A stretch of 64,000 bases of DNA from Flavobacterium sp. NRK1 (GTDB taxonomy: Bacteria; Bacteroidota; Bacteroidia; Flavobacteriales; Flavobacteriaceae). Positions 17,221 to 26,897 of this stretch are shown piece after piece. Positions within the stretch are counted from its first letter, which is position 1, and each line of letters opens with the position of its first letter. The DNA lies in contig NZ_JAMXLA010000001.1 of NCBI RefSeq assembly GCF_024054175.1, positions 1,170,483 to 1,234,482 on the forward strand, written 5' to 3'. The notes under the pieces were generated by a model, which searched no databases, had not been told where the DNA came from, and was given only the letters and a program-made list of their open reading frames with translations. The position numbers and the translations under genes were made by a program.

Positions 17221-18990
17221 CTACATTTGTTTTTCAAGCGATGTTATTACAGCCACGGCATTATCATAATCCTGCTGCATTGCTGTGCCCGATGATGGCG
17301 CATAGCGTGCAAATTCACAGTTATCCATTATTTTACTAAATGCAAGTACAGTATCTTCTTTAGCATTACGCGACAACAGCAGTTCTTTAATATTATCCCT
17401 GCTCATTTCGCTGGTTTCTATATTCAGTTTTGCTTTAAGGAAATTATGCAGTGCTTTTTCCAGTGCCATATAAAACGGCTCTTTACTGCCCAGTTGTTTT
17501 TGGGCTTCGCCAAGGTATTTTTTAGCCAGCTTATTGTTCTGCCTTATCCTGCTTCCGGTAACATCACTGTCATAAGCCTCTTTCTTCTTTTTACCGAATA
17601 TAATAAACGGTATAAGCAGGAACGGTGCAAGCAATAGTCCCCAAAATAACCCAGATCCATAAAAATCATCACGCCCAACAGCCTTAAGCGAAGTTTTAAG
17701 TGCTATGAAACGGAATGGCTCTGCCGATTCTACTGTCTGTTTATTGGTATTACCTTTTGATGCTGTACTCTGATTGGCAGGCACGTTAAGCACATCGATC
17801 ATTATCTCATCATGTGTTACCGTTTTATAAGATCCTGTTGACGGGTCAAACCATGAGAATGAAAGCGCCTTTATAGGATATTTGCCTTTGTTTTGAGGCA
17901 CTATAGTATAATTATCGGATATTTTACCCTGCATGCCCGATAAAGGTATTGTAACATCTTCTTTATGCTCAGGGTCATACATTTCAAGTGCAGAAGGCAC
18001 TTGTGGTTTAGGCAGTGTAAACAGTTTAAGGTTTCCTTTGCCAGAAACCGCTATATCAAGCTGCAATGCCTCTCCATTGCTTATGGTAGTTTTAGATGGT
18101 TTTACTGTAAATGTAAAATTACCCACGGCGCCCGAAAAATCAGCCGGCCTGCCCTTTTCAGGCAATGGCTTCACGGTAATATATTTTTTACCTGCCGATA
18201 CTACTTTGCTGGTAGGCACCATTAACTGACGGCCAAAAAAGTCCCTTCTTCCGTTAGGCACCTCCATAGAAACGTCAAGCGTTAGAGGTTCAATTTCAAG
18301 CCTGCCGTCTTTTTGCGGATACAATACGGTTTTTCGCAGCACGACCATTCGGTAAACCTGCCCTTCATATTTCTCTTCCTGCAATACAAGATTCTGAATA
18401 TCTATATTCTGACTCCAAAAGTCATTGTACTGCGGGCTCGCAACTTCTTTCCAGCCGCTTACAGATGTAGTAGGGCTAACATAAATTTTATAAACAACCG
18501 TTACCGGCTCGTTAACATAGGGATTTGTTTTGCTAACCTCAGCAACCAAATGAACGCCCTGCTCGGCATTTTGCTGCATTTCCTCCTGATGCCTTTGGTT
18601 GTTGGCATAAGGGTTAGGATCTGCCCCTGCAATAGCATCGCCAACGGTAATTTTTAATGGATTGGTTTTATACTCTTTACCCTCAACTGTAATTGTGGCC
18701 TGCCCAATTGTAAATGTACCTTTAGAAGTGGGTATGAGCAGGTATTTATAGCCTTTGCTAAAACTGGTTTTACCGTTTATCCAGGAGTTGCTTACTGTTT
18801 GATACGGCCCCGATACTTTAAAACCCGAAATTTTAGGAGGCACAAAATCATCACCATCTGCATTTACAGCAAACTCAACAATAAGGCGTTCGTTTATGCC
18901 CAGCGATGTTTTGCTGGCCGTAGCCTTAAACTCTACCTGGGCATACATGCCCTGTACAAAAAGCAATAATAGTAAGATGTATCTTTTCAT
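17221..18990 (-). CDS. batD: BatD oxygen-tolerance protein
   Basis: 589 aa with signal peptide (MKRYILLLLLFVQGMYAQ) and repeated beta-sandwich domains: VEFKATASKTSLGINERLIVEF at the N-terminus, VAEVSKTNPYVNEPVTVVYK at about 150. One membrane segment follows near residue 445 (GLFWGLLLAPFLLIPFIIFG), then a cytoplasmic helical tail. This is the BatD layout. Bat proteins promote aerotolerance or envelope stress survival in Bacteroides; the molecular role is not established. The 183-bp gap to batC upstream (18991-19173) contains no gene. Confidence 0.92.
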   Translation of the reverse strand: MKRYILLLLLFVQGMYAQVEFKATASKTSLGINERLIVEFAVNADGDDFVPPKISGFKVSGPYQTVSNSWINGKTSFSKGYKYLLIPTSKGTFTIGQATITVEGKEYKTNPLKITVGDAIAGADPNPYANNQRHQEEMQQNAEQGVHLVAEVSKTNPYVNEPVTVVYKIYVSPTTSVSGWKEVASPQYNDFWSQNIDIQNLVLQEEKYEGQVYRMVVLRKTVLYPQKDGRLEIEPLTLDVSMEVPNGRRDFFGRQLMVPTSKVVSAGKKYITVKPLPEKGRPADFSGAVGNFTFTVKPSKTTISNGEALQLDIAVSGKGNLKLFTLPKPQVPSALEMYDPEHKEDVTIPLSGMQGKISDNYTIVPQNKGKYPIKALSFSWFDPSTGSYKTVTHDEIMIDVLNVPANQSTASKGNTNKQTVESAEPFRFIALKTSLKAVGRDDFYGSGLFWGLLLAPFLLIPFIIFGKKKKEAYDSDVTGSRIRQNNKLAKKYLGEAQKQLGSKEPFYMALEKALHNFLKAKLNIETSEMSRDNIKELLLSRNAKEDTVLAFSKIMDNCEFARYAPSSGTAMQQDYDNAVAVITSLEKQM

Positions 18991-19173
18991 TGTTTTTTTA
19001 GTCCTTAACCTGAAATACTGCGTTTTTTCAAATTATAAATATCATTCCGGAGATCTTTTAATCTCTAACTTTTTGTTCTTTAACCGGTAGTATATCTAAC
19101 AAAAGACATTCCGGCTGCTTTGTTATTTTAACTGCAATGACGATACCAAAACAACAGCGGTAATTACAAAATG

Positions 19174-19983
19174 TTACCAGTCTTTTTCCTGTCGCTGTCC
19201 CGGCCTAACCCTTACTCTTTTACCCTGAATTTTATCCTGAACTTTTTTCTCTTCATTGTTCATGGCATCCAGCAGGTTTTCCATTCGCTGTTTAGACGGA
19301 TTTTGTCCTGCTTCAGGCTTAGGCTCACCATGATTCTGTTTATCCTCAGGTTCACCCTTATCGCCTTTATCTTTTTGGTCGCCTTTTTTATCCTTGCTAT
19401 CGTCCTTACCTTTATCTTTATTATCTTTATCGCCATTGCCTTTTTTATCATCCGGCTTATTAGGCTGCTGGCTCTTGTTATCTTTCTTCTGGTCTTTATT
19501 GTCTTTGTTGTCCTTTTTATCTTTTTTATCGTCAGGTTTTGGCGGTGGCGGCGGATTATTTTTAAGCATCTCTTTAGCCAGTGCCAGGTTATATCTTGTC
19601 TTATCGTCAGTAGGATCGTTTCGTAAAGCATTTTTATAGGCTTCAACCGCACCCTGATAATCTTTCTCTTTCATCATCACGTTACCAAGATTATGGTAGG
19701 CCATATGTTTTTGCTGTTTTGTAGTAGCGTTTTTTATTGCCTTACCGTAGGCATAGGCTGCTTCTGCATTTTGATTTTGCCTGTAAATAGCATTACCCAG
19801 ATTATACGCTGAAGATGATTTTGTAGGCGAGTTAGAACCCGATATCCTGTAACTCGCTTCTGCATCTACATAATCATTATCTATAAACTGATCGTTGCCT
19901 GTGCTTAAAGCCTTATCTTTTTTAGCCTGCGCAAATGAAAGCACGGTAAATAAAAGCAGGCTGTATGTAAATAGTCTCCTCAT
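19174..19983 (-). CDS. batC: BatC: TPR protein with charged tail
   Basis: 269 aa: signal peptide (MRRLFTYSLLLFTVLSFAQ), three or so TPR repeats (about 35-145, e.g. AYHNLGNVMMKEKDYQGAVEAYKNAL), then a very Lys/Asp-rich low-complexity tail (about 150-255) of K, D, N, Q and E. BatC is the TPR partner of the VWA proteins BatA and BatB. The ATG overlaps the batB stop by one base (TAATG), so translation is coupled. The tail is unusually long and mirrored by spurious hydrophobic frames on the opposite strand. Confidence 0.9.
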   Translation of the reverse strand: MRRLFTYSLLLFTVLSFAQAKKDKALSTGNDQFIDNDYVDAEASYRISGSNSPTKSSSAYNLGNAIYRQNQNAEAAYAYGKAIKNATTKQQKHMAYHNLGNVMMKEKDYQGAVEAYKNALRNDPTDDKTRYNLALAKEMLKNNPPPPPKPDDKKDKKDNKDNKDQKKDNKSQQPNKPDDKKGNGDKDNKDKGKDDSKDKKGDQKDKGDKGEPEDKQNHGEPKPEAGQNPSKQRMENLLDAMNNEEKKVQDKIQGKRVRVRPGQRQEKDW

Positions 19984-21020
19984 TATTCTTTTTCATTAAA
20001 CAGGTTAAGTCTTCTTATCCATGCTGTTTTTCTTTCCAGCATAAACACTTCAAGAAACAGTAAAATAAACGCCGCTCCTAAAAACCACTGGTACTGCGAA
20101 TCATAAACCGCCATTTGTTTCGATTCAAATTCGGTTTTCTGCATGTTTTCCAAAGCATGCTTAACATAGTCAGACACCTCACGGGTGCTGTTACCATAAA
20201 CATAACCGCCTCCTTTTGTTACGGCAGCAATACTCTGCAGGTCTTTAGGATACATTTTTGTAATTACCACATTACCTTCATTGTCATGTTTAAAAGTTTC
20301 GGTTCTGCCGTTTGCTTTTATAGGAATCGGACCTCCTTTTTCGGTACCAACTCCAACAGTTATAAGCTTAATGCCTTTATCTTTTAAGCCAAGTGCAGCT
20401 TCGCGGCTGCCTTCGCCATGGTCTTCCCCGTCAGATATAAGTATTACAAGTTTGCTGGTTTGAGGGTCATCAAAATAAGATGTTGCCAGCTCAAGTGCAT
20501 CACTTATAGCGGTACCCTGCGATGATACCATGTCGGTATTCATGTTTTGCAGGAACATTTTTGCCACACTGTAATCTCCGGTAATAGGCAGTACCGGGTA
20601 AGCACTTCCGGCATAGGCCACAATACCTATCCTGTCAGTACCCAGCTGATTAATAACCTGCGATACTATTTGTTTGGCTTTTTCAAGCCTGTTTGGTGCC
20701 ATGTCTTCGGCAAGCATACTTTTAGATACGTCTACAGCAAAAACAATATCTACACCTTCGCGTTTAACGGTTTCTACTTTAGTACCTATTTTTGGGTTTA
20801 CCAGTGCAATTACTATGCCCGATAGTGCCAAAAGCACAATTACCACTTTAAGGGCTGCCTTAAAAACAGATCTTTCGGGCGTTAATTTTTTTACCAGCTC
20901 GGGGTCGCCAAACTCACGCTGCTTTTTGTTTTGCCAATACAAATTAAGCAGGAACAGCAGCAGTATTACCGGCACTATGCCCAGCAGGTATAAATATTTT
21001 GGTTCGTCTAATTCGTACAT
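19983..21020 (-). CDS. batB: BatB: VWA-domain membrane protein
   Basis: 345 aa. Membrane segments at about 9-27 and 58-78, then a von Willebrand factor A domain with the MIDAS motif DVSKS in VFAVDVSKSMLAEDM, TDRIGIVAYAGSAYPVLPIT, and LVILISDGEDH. A C-terminal membrane helix follows (FLGAAFILLFLEVFML). Paralogue of BatA directly upstream. These proteins likely assemble with BatC and BatD in the cytoplasmic membrane; MIDAS suggests divalent-metal-dependent protein binding. One base separates it from batA. Confidence 0.92.
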   Translation of the reverse strand: MYELDEPKYLYLLGIVPVILLLFLLNLYWQNKKQREFGDPELVKKLTPERSVFKAALKVVIVLLALSGIVIALVNPKIGTKVETVKREGVDIVFAVDVSKSMLAEDMAPNRLEKAKQIVSQVINQLGTDRIGIVAYAGSAYPVLPITGDYSVAKMFLQNMNTDMVSSQGTAISDALELATSYFDDPQTSKLVILISDGEDHGEGSREAALGLKDKGIKLITVGVGTEKGGPIPIKANGRTETFKHDNEGNVVITKMYPKDLQSIAAVTKGGGYVYGNSTREVSDYVKHALENMQKTEFESKQMAVYDSQYQWFLGAAFILLFLEVFMLERKTAWIRRLNLFNEKE

Positions 21021-21021
21021 A

Positions 21022-22026
21022 CTAAATAAAGCTTCTGTAAAGGGTTTTTCTTGCTATGATCTCGGCAAGCAGCAATCCTAAAGCCGCCCATGCAAACGGA
21101 CGGTATTGTTCGTCGTAATTATAATATTTCATCTCCTGTATCTCGGTAGTTTCGAGTTTGTTTATCTCGTCATAAATAGCCTTAAGCTTAGTGTTAGACG
21201 TTGCCCTGAAGTATTTACCTTCGGTTTTTTTGGCAATTTCTTTCATCAGCTCCTGGTCTATTTCTACCTTCATCATTTTGTACAGAAAAGTACCATCAGG
21301 CCTTTTAGCGTAAGGAAACTCGGCATTGCCGTTGGTTCCTATACCAATGGTATATACTTTAATGCCATATTCTTTGGCAATATCTGCCGCCATACGCGGG
21401 TCTATAACTCCCGAGTTGTTTACACCATCTGTAAGCAATATAATAATGCGGCTTTTTGCCTTACTGTCTTTAAGTCTGTTAATTGCCGTTGCAAGCCCTG
21501 TACCAATACCTGTACCGTCTTTAAGCACACTTTCATCATACTTAACCGATTTAATAGCATCTATAACCAATGCTTTATCGCTGGTAACAGGTGTTTTTGT
21601 GTATGCTTCTCCTGCATACAGCACAAGGCCTATACGGTCGTTAGGGCGGCCGTCAACAAAATCTTCAGCCACATCTTTAAGGGCTTCCATGCGGTTTGGC
21701 TTCAGGTCGCGCGCCAGCATACTGCCCGAAACGTCCATCGCAATAACAATGTCTATACCACGGGTTGTTTTGGTCCTGTTATTAACATCAACCGTTCTGG
21801 GCCTTGCCATTGCCACAATTATAGCGCTTAATGCCAGCAGCCTTAATGCAAACAATACAGGTTTAAGCCTGCCCAGTAATGATGGCTTTGCCTTAAACGC
21901 ATTTAGCGAACTTATTTTTAATGTTGCCGTTTGTTGTTTTCTTTTCCAGATGTACCAGCCTATAGCCAGTGGAAGCACTGCAAATAGCCAAAAGAAATCC
22001 GGATGTAAAAAAGTAACGTCTTTCAT
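21022..22026 (-). CDS. batA: BatA: VWA-domain membrane protein
   Basis: 334 aa with N-terminal membrane segments (DFFWLFAVLPLAIGWYIW and a second near 55-75). The VWA domain carries MIDAS DVSGS in IVIAMDVSGSMLARDL, and the second metal-site region TDGVNNSGVIDP. A C-terminal helix follows (AWAALGLLLAEII). Typical BatA. Two bases separate its ATG from the stop of the preceding 539-aa gene, and its own stop from the batB start is one base, so the three genes are translationally coupled. Confidence 0.93.
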   Translation of the reverse strand: MKDVTFLHPDFFWLFAVLPLAIGWYIWKRKQQTATLKISSLNAFKAKPSLLGRLKPVLFALRLLALSAIIVAMARPRTVDVNNRTKTTRGIDIVIAMDVSGSMLARDLKPNRMEALKDVAEDFVDGRPNDRIGLVLYAGEAYTKTPVTSDKALVIDAIKSVKYDESVLKDGTGIGTGLATAINRLKDSKAKSRIIILLTDGVNNSGVIDPRMAADIAKEYGIKVYTIGIGTNGNAEFPYAKRPDGTFLYKMMKVEIDQELMKEIAKKTEGKYFRATSNTKLKAIYDEINKLETTEIQEMKYYNYDEQYRPFAWAALGLLLAEIIARKTLYRSFI

Positions 22027-22028
22027 AA

Positions 22029-23648
22029 TTAATTTACTCTTAGTTCAACGGAATTTTTTACTCTTTCCAGTATCTGCATAGCATATTCGTCACCTTCCTG
22101 ATGCACTATCATAACCTGCTGCAAACCATGAGCCTGTTTAAACAGCAATACCTCATAATAGGCTCTTATAGGTTTTGCTGTAAGCGGGTCTTTAAGTGTC
22201 ATGTTGCCATATGCCCTCATACCGGTTATACCTTTATCGGTGTTAAACTCTTCGTTTTTAACCAGTATGTTGGTAGCTCCCTGCGCTTCGAGCGATTTTA
22301 TGCCTCCTTCAAGTGCTACGTTTAGATCTATATCTGTTTCCTCCTTAAAGGTTGTTGTAGAAACAGCAATATAGAATTTTTCAAACATGGCGCCATATTC
22401 AAACATAGCCATGTTTTTGATTTTGGCTTTGGCGTCAGGCGGAATCATGCCCGACACATCACGGCGTTTAAGTACTTTAGGGGTTTCTATAAATACAGAC
22501 GGATTGCCGTATTCACTCTTAACCCATTCGCCTTCCAGCAATTCTTTTGTAGGGTGCCCAAGGAAATTATCCCTCAGGTAATCCATACCAAAAGTTGTAA
22601 TAGAAAACACAATAACAAACGATACAACAAATGCTATACCGGCAATAATAAGGTTTCTTTTCTTTTTTGCTTTCTTTTTGCGCTGCGCCTCAAGCCAAAG
22701 CTGTGTATGTATATCGTCTTCCTCTTTTTCTTCCGGAATACTGCGGTCTATTACTACAATGGTTTTTTCTATTCTGTTGCGGTCTTCGGCAATTTCAAAA
22801 TCAAGCGGACGTGACTTGGCAAATTTTACCATATCTGCCGTGCGCAATATCTTTTCAAGTTCTTCAAAAGTTTCCTGTGTAAGGCTCATTCTCTTTTTAA
22901 GCACTGCCGCACGCATAGCCTCAATAAGCTCACTTGTAGTGCTTTCCATAGCGGGTACATGAATGGCTTCTTCTATGTACACACGGGCAATATCTGTAAG
23001 CTGGCTGTAATAGTCTTTAACCTGCCCTTTTGCAAGAAGCTCTTTCTTTTCAAGATTTTGCAGCTCGCGGGTAGCTTTTTCTATTGGCGTGATAAGTTCT
23101 TCTTTAGCTGCTTTTGGTTCACGCGGCTTTCTGCGTTTAAGATAATATCTTAACCCAAAAGCCGTACTGCCCACAAATGCCAGTATAAACAACAGCCAAA
23201 ACCAGAAAGTATTATTAGCTTTAGCTTTAAGCACCGGCTTAATATCAAACATTTTCTGTTTAAGGGTATCTACTTTTATAGTGCGTACCTCAACAAGCAG
23301 AGAATCGGTTTTTACACCTTTGTTGTTTATAAATACAGGCAGTGACGGAATTACATACCGTCCGGAGTCAAACTGTGTAAGTCCGTATTTTTTAACCAGT
23401 TCATACCTGCCTCCATCTCTAATGGTATCTACAGGATAAGATTCTAATACTTCAAGCCGCCCGAAGTTTTTCCCCTCAGGAAAATTTACACTGGCCGAGG
23501 TATCTACCTTTGTTTTAAGCGTAAGGTTAAACTGGGAGCCTATCCTTATTTTAGTTGAATCTATACTTGCCTGAACCTGCTTTTGCTGCCCGAAAACAGT
23601 TACGGCAGCCAGTAGGAATAGTATGGTATATAGTTTTGTCCTGATCAT
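22029..23648 (-). CDS. Membrane protein of bat operon, unknown function (539 aa)
   Basis: 539 aa: signal peptide (MIRTKLYTILFLLAAVTVFGQ), a periplasmic beta-rich domain (25-140), a membrane helix (about 147-167), a helical cytoplasmic stretch, and a second membrane helix (about 325-348, RNLIIAGIAFVVSFVIVFSI). A C-terminal domain of about 185 residues follows. The gene occupies the position between DUF58 and batA that often holds a DUF4381-like protein; the sequence loosely fits that type in its first half. The C-terminal domain (TKELLEGEWVKSEYGNPSVFI onwards) is not one I recognise. Confidence 0.75.
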   Translation of the reverse strand: MIRTKLYTILFLLAAVTVFGQQKQVQASIDSTKIRIGSQFNLTLKTKVDTSASVNFPEGKNFGRLEVLESYPVDTIRDGGRYELVKKYGLTQFDSGRYVIPSLPVFINNKGVKTDSLLVEVRTIKVDTLKQKMFDIKPVLKAKANNTFWFWLLFILAFVGSTAFGLRYYLKRRKPREPKAAKEELITPIEKATRELQNLEKKELLAKGQVKDYYSQLTDIARVYIEEAIHVPAMESTTSELIEAMRAAVLKKRMSLTQETFEELEKILRTADMVKFAKSRPLDFEIAEDRNRIEKTIVVIDRSIPEEKEEDDIHTQLWLEAQRKKKAKKKRNLIIAGIAFVVSFVIVFSITTFGMDYLRDNFLGHPTKELLEGEWVKSEYGNPSVFIETPKVLKRRDVSGMIPPDAKAKIKNMAMFEYGAMFEKFYIAVSTTTFKEETDIDLNVALEGGIKSLEAQGATNILVKNEEFNTDKGITGMRAYGNMTLKDPLTAKPIRAYYEVLLFKQAHGLQQVMIVHQEGDEYAMQILERVKNSVELRVN

Positions 23649-23676
23649 TTTTATTTTGTTTTAACCAATGGTTATA

Positions 23677-24543
23677 CTACCTGGACTTAAAGTAGCCCAG
23701 CAGTTTGGTTACATACGACTCGTCAACCCTCGTGCTAAGGGCACCTGCACCGCAGCGGCTAAAGGTATCTTTAAAATATTTAAGCCTGTCCTGATAGTAA
23801 TTGGAATATTGCTGCCTTACCGATTTAGAACCTGTATTTACAAGCATGCTTTGCCCTGTTTCGGCATCAAGCATATTTACAAGCCCCAGGTTTGGCATTT
23901 GTTCTTCGCGAACATCAAATACTCTAACACCAGTAATGTCGTGCTTTTTTGATGCTATTTTCAACGTATGCTCATAATCCGGCGTTGCCATAAAATCGGA
24001 AATAAGAAAAACGATAGCTTTCTTTTTAAGTACACCACTCAAAAATTTAAGTGCCAGCCCTACATCAGTTTTTTTGCTTTTAGGCTGAAACTCTATCAAT
24101 TCCCTTATAATACGCAACACGTGCGATTTACCTTTTTTAGGCGGAATAAAAAGCTCTATCTGGTCTGAAAAAAGTATAAGCCCAATTTTATCATTATTCT
24201 GGGTAGCGCTAAAAGCCATAGTAGCAGCAATTTCTGTAACTATATCTTTTTTAAACTCATTTTTTGTACCAAAACTTTCAGATCCCGAAACATCTACCAT
24301 AAGCATCATGGTAAGTTCGCGTTCTTCCTCAAATACTTTTATGTAGGGTTCATTGTAGCGTGCTGTAACATTCCAGTCTATAGCGCGCACATCATCGCCA
24401 AACTGGTACTGCCTTACTTCGCTGAAAGTCATACCACGCCCTTTAAATGAGGTATGATATTCTCCCGAGAAGATATGATCGCTCAGCCTTCGCGTTTTGA
24501 TCTCTATTTTCCGAACCTTTTTTAATATATCTTTTGTTTCCAT
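23677..24543 (-). CDS. DUF58 domain protein (bat operon)
   Basis: 288 aa, soluble, with the DUF58 core YQFGDDVRAIDWNVTARYNE and the VWA-like segment TMMLMVDVSGSESFGT, then NDKIGLILFSDQIELFIPP. DUF58 proteins almost always follow moxR and precede the VWA genes, as here; they are thought to link the MoxR ATPase to its VWA substrates. Separated from moxR by an 81-bp gap with AAAGTC-type repeats, and from the next gene by 28 bp. Confidence 0.95.
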   Translation of the reverse strand: METKDILKKVRKIEIKTRRLSDHIFSGEYHTSFKGRGMTFSEVRQYQFGDDVRAIDWNVTARYNEPYIKVFEEERELTMMLMVDVSGSESFGTKNEFKKDIVTEIAATMAFSATQNNDKIGLILFSDQIELFIPPKKGKSHVLRIIRELIEFQPKSKKTDVGLALKFLSGVLKKKAIVFLISDFMATPDYEHTLKIASKKHDITGVRVFDVREEQMPNLGLVNMLDAETGQSMLVNTGSKSVRQQYSNYYQDRLKYFKDTFSRCGAGALSTRVDESYVTKLLGYFKSR

Positions 24544-24572
24544 AACGTTAGTCTAAAGTCTAAGGTCTTAAA

Positions 24573-24606
24573 GTCATAAAGGAACACAGACGTTCGGCTT
24601 TATGAC
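24573..24606. repeat. Imperfect AAAGTC-rich repeat and hairpin between moxR and DUF58
   Basis: The gap 24544-24624 reads as AAAGTC-like heptamers (24555-24580) followed by the same sequence inverted (GACTTT at 24611-24616). Perfect 9-bp arms GTCATAAAG/CTTTATGAC pair 24573-24581 with 24598-24606. Similar heptamers occur at 26897-26933. Confidence 0.6.
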
Positions 24607-24624
24607 ATTTGACTTTATAGCTGA

Positions 24625-25629
24625 TTAAGGCACTTCAATTTCATTAACTATTTTGTTAATGATGTCTATTGAAGTAATGTTTTCTGCCTCTGCTTCATAA
24701 GTAACCCCAATTCTGTGGCGAAGCACATCGTGTACTACCGCTCTAACGTCTTCAGGAATTACAAACCCCCTGCGCTTAATAAATGCATAACATTTTGCAG
24801 CATTGGCAAGGTTAATACTACCCCTTGGCGATGAACCGAAACTAATAAGCGGTTTCAGGCTTTCCAGTTTATATTTTTCCGGATAGCGGGTAGCAAATAT
24901 TATATCAAGAATATATTTTTCTATTTTTTCGTCCATGTAAACCTCTCTTACAGCTTCCTGAGCGCGTAAAATCTGCTCAAGAGTAACCACCTGATTTACT
25001 TTTTCAAATGCACCTTTAAGGTTCTGGCGCACCACAAGGCGCTCATCCTCCATTTTAGGATAGTCTATAACTGCTTTAAGCATAAAACGGTCAACCTGTG
25101 CTTCAGGCAGCGGGTAAGTCCCTTCCTGCTCTACCGGGTTCATGGTTGCCATTACTAAAAATGGTTTTTGCAGTTTAAAAGTCTCCTCTCCTATGGTTAC
25201 CTGTTTTTCCTGCATGGCTTCAAGCAACGCCGACTGTACTTTTGCAGGAGCCCTGTTAATCTCATCGGCAAGAACGAAGTTGGCAAAAATTGGCCCCTTT
25301 TTAATAGAGAACTCATTTTGTTTAATGTTATAGATCATTGTACCTACCACATCGGCAGGAAGCAGGTCGGGTGTAAACTGAATACGGCTAAAGGTTCCGT
25401 GTACCGCCTGGCTAAGTGTATTAATAGCAAGGGTTTTTGCAAGTCCCGGCACACCTTCAAGCAATATATGCCCCTGTCCTAAAAGGCCAATAAGCAAACG
25501 TTCAATCATATACTTCTGTCCAACAATAACCTTGTTCATTTCCATAACAAGCATGTCTACAAAAGCACTTTCCCTCTCTATTTTTTCATTAATCGCCCTA
25601 ATGTCGAGCGTTGATGTATTTTCTTCCAT
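24625..25629 (-). CDS. MoxR family AAA+ ATPase
   Basis: 334 aa from MEENTSTLDIRAINEK. Walker A GVPGLAKT, Walker B LADEINRAPAKVQSALLEAMQEKQVT with the sensor ATMNPVEQEGTYPLPEAQ and RFMLK arginine region. MoxR ATPases act as chaperones for VWA-containing complexes; this one starts the Bat operon. The frame extends 33 bp to 25662, but AAGGA before the Met at 25629 favours the shorter start. Confidence 0.95.
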   Translation of the reverse strand: MEENTSTLDIRAINEKIERESAFVDMLVMEMNKVIVGQKYMIERLLIGLLGQGHILLEGVPGLAKTLAINTLSQAVHGTFSRIQFTPDLLPADVVGTMIYNIKQNEFSIKKGPIFANFVLADEINRAPAKVQSALLEAMQEKQVTIGEETFKLQKPFLVMATMNPVEQEGTYPLPEAQVDRFMLKAVIDYPKMEDERLVVRQNLKGAFEKVNQVVTLEQILRAQEAVREVYMDEKIEKYILDIIFATRYPEKYKLESLKPLISFGSSPRGSINLANAAKCYAFIKRRGFVIPEDVRAVVHDVLRHRIGVTYEAEAENITSIDIINKIVNEIEVP

Positions 25630-25662
25630 ATCCTTATAAATTTTGGAGTGTGAATTTAGCAA

Positions 25663-26027
25663 TGTTAAAGTAACGAAACAAATACATTTTTAATATAATT
25701 TTTGTTTGTTAATGAGTTGTTAAAGCAATTCATACTTATGGTTTATTTAATGTTAACAATTAAATATCAAAATCCTTTTGCCTATTCAGCATCAAAAGTT
25801 GTGCCTTTGCAGATGCATTTCCCTCTGAATAAATTATAAAATGGCAGTATAGTATCTGAAAGCTTTAGTTAAAAATGCCGAGTTTAATCTCTATTAAATT
25901 TAGCCGCTAAACACCTGTTATGATGCTCAAAATACTGAAAACAGGCTTTTACTATTATTTTAAGTTGTTAGGCATGCATCTAAATAATGATTTGATTATT
26001 TTTATAGTCAAAATCTTAAATTAAAAA
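25663..26027. other. Divergent intergenic region, 365 bp
   Basis: AT-rich, between the moxR and aldo-keto reductase starts; must hold the two promoters. I could not assign a convincing TAnnTTTG box to either gene. No ORF, RNA or repeat was recognised. Confidence 0.5.
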
Positions 26028-26897
26028 ATGAGTATTACACTTTCTCCTATAATAGCCGGAGCCATGAACTGGGGCGTGTGGCAGGCTAATTTTACTACAG
26101 CCGAAATGGCAAGAATGATTCACTCCTGCTTTGATAACGGCATTACCACTTTTGACCATGCCGATATTTATGGCGGCTATACAACAGAAGCCGAATTTGG
26201 TAAAGCATTTACCCAAAGTGGTATTGCACGCGAAAAAATTCAGCTTATATCCAAATGCGGAATTCAGCATACTGTTGGCAACAGGCCAACCAAGGTAAAA
26301 CACTACGACTATTCTAAAGAATACATACTGTGGAGTGCCGAAAACTCGCTGAAGTTTTTACAGACAGACCATCTTGACATTTTGCTTTTACACAGGCCCA
26401 GCCCGCTTATGCAGCCTGATGAGATTGCCGAAGCTGCGCAAAAGCTTAAACAGGAGGGTAAAATTAAAGCCCTTGGGGTTTCTAACTTTACTACAAGCCA
26501 AACCGAACTTATAAGAAGCCGTACCGACGTATTCTGCAACCAGATAGAATTTTCGGCCACGCACCTAAACCCAATGCTTGATGGCAGTTTTGATTATATG
26601 ATGATGAATAACATTAAACCTATGGCATGGAGCCCAATAGGTTCTATATTTAAAGAACACAACGATCAGTCACACCGCCTTAAACTACTGCTTGCAGAAC
26701 TTGTTGCAAAATATGGTGTTACCGCCGACGTTATTCTTTTAGCATGGATAATGCAGCATCCTGCCGGAGTGGTGCCTGTATCAGGCTCTGCAAGTCCTGA
26801 AAGGTTTAAAAACCAAATGAAGGCTGTAAACCTGAAACTGGAACTGGAAGACTGGTTTGCCATCTGGACAGAAAGCATAGGTAATAAAGTGCCTTAA
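26028..26897 (+). CDS. Aldo/keto reductase, YdhF-like
   Basis: 289 aa. AKR motifs: TFDHADIYGGYTTEAEFGKAF (catalytic Asp/Tyr), IQLISKCGI (Lys), ILLLHRPSPLMQPDEIAEA (His). The C-terminal PVSGSASPERFKNQ is the NADPH-binding part. Closest to the YdhF-type group. It reduces carbonyl substrates in the cytoplasm; the actual substrate is unknown. It starts a plus-strand run with the SDR gene 83 bp downstream; the gap contains AAAGTC repeats. Confidence 0.9.
   Translation: MSITLSPIIAGAMNWGVWQANFTTAEMARMIHSCFDNGITTFDHADIYGGYTTEAEFGKAFTQSGIAREKIQLISKCGIQHTVGNRPTKVKHYDYSKEYILWSAENSLKFLQTDHLDILLLHRPSPLMQPDEIAEAAQKLKQEGKIKALGVSNFTTSQTELIRSRTDVFCNQIEFSATHLNPMLDGSFDYMMMNNIKPMAWSPIGSIFKEHNDQSHRLKLLLAELVAKYGVTADVILLAWIMQHPAGVVPVSGSASPERFKNQMKAVNLKLELEDWFAIWTESIGNKVP

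Noticed and set aside
19171..19639. Hydrophobic plus-strand frames opposite batC
   Set aside because: They mirror the Lys/Asp-rich codons of the BatC tail and have no start context.
21106..22081. Long plus-strand frames opposite batA
   Set aside because: Antisense shadows of a gene with clear VWA and MIDAS motifs.
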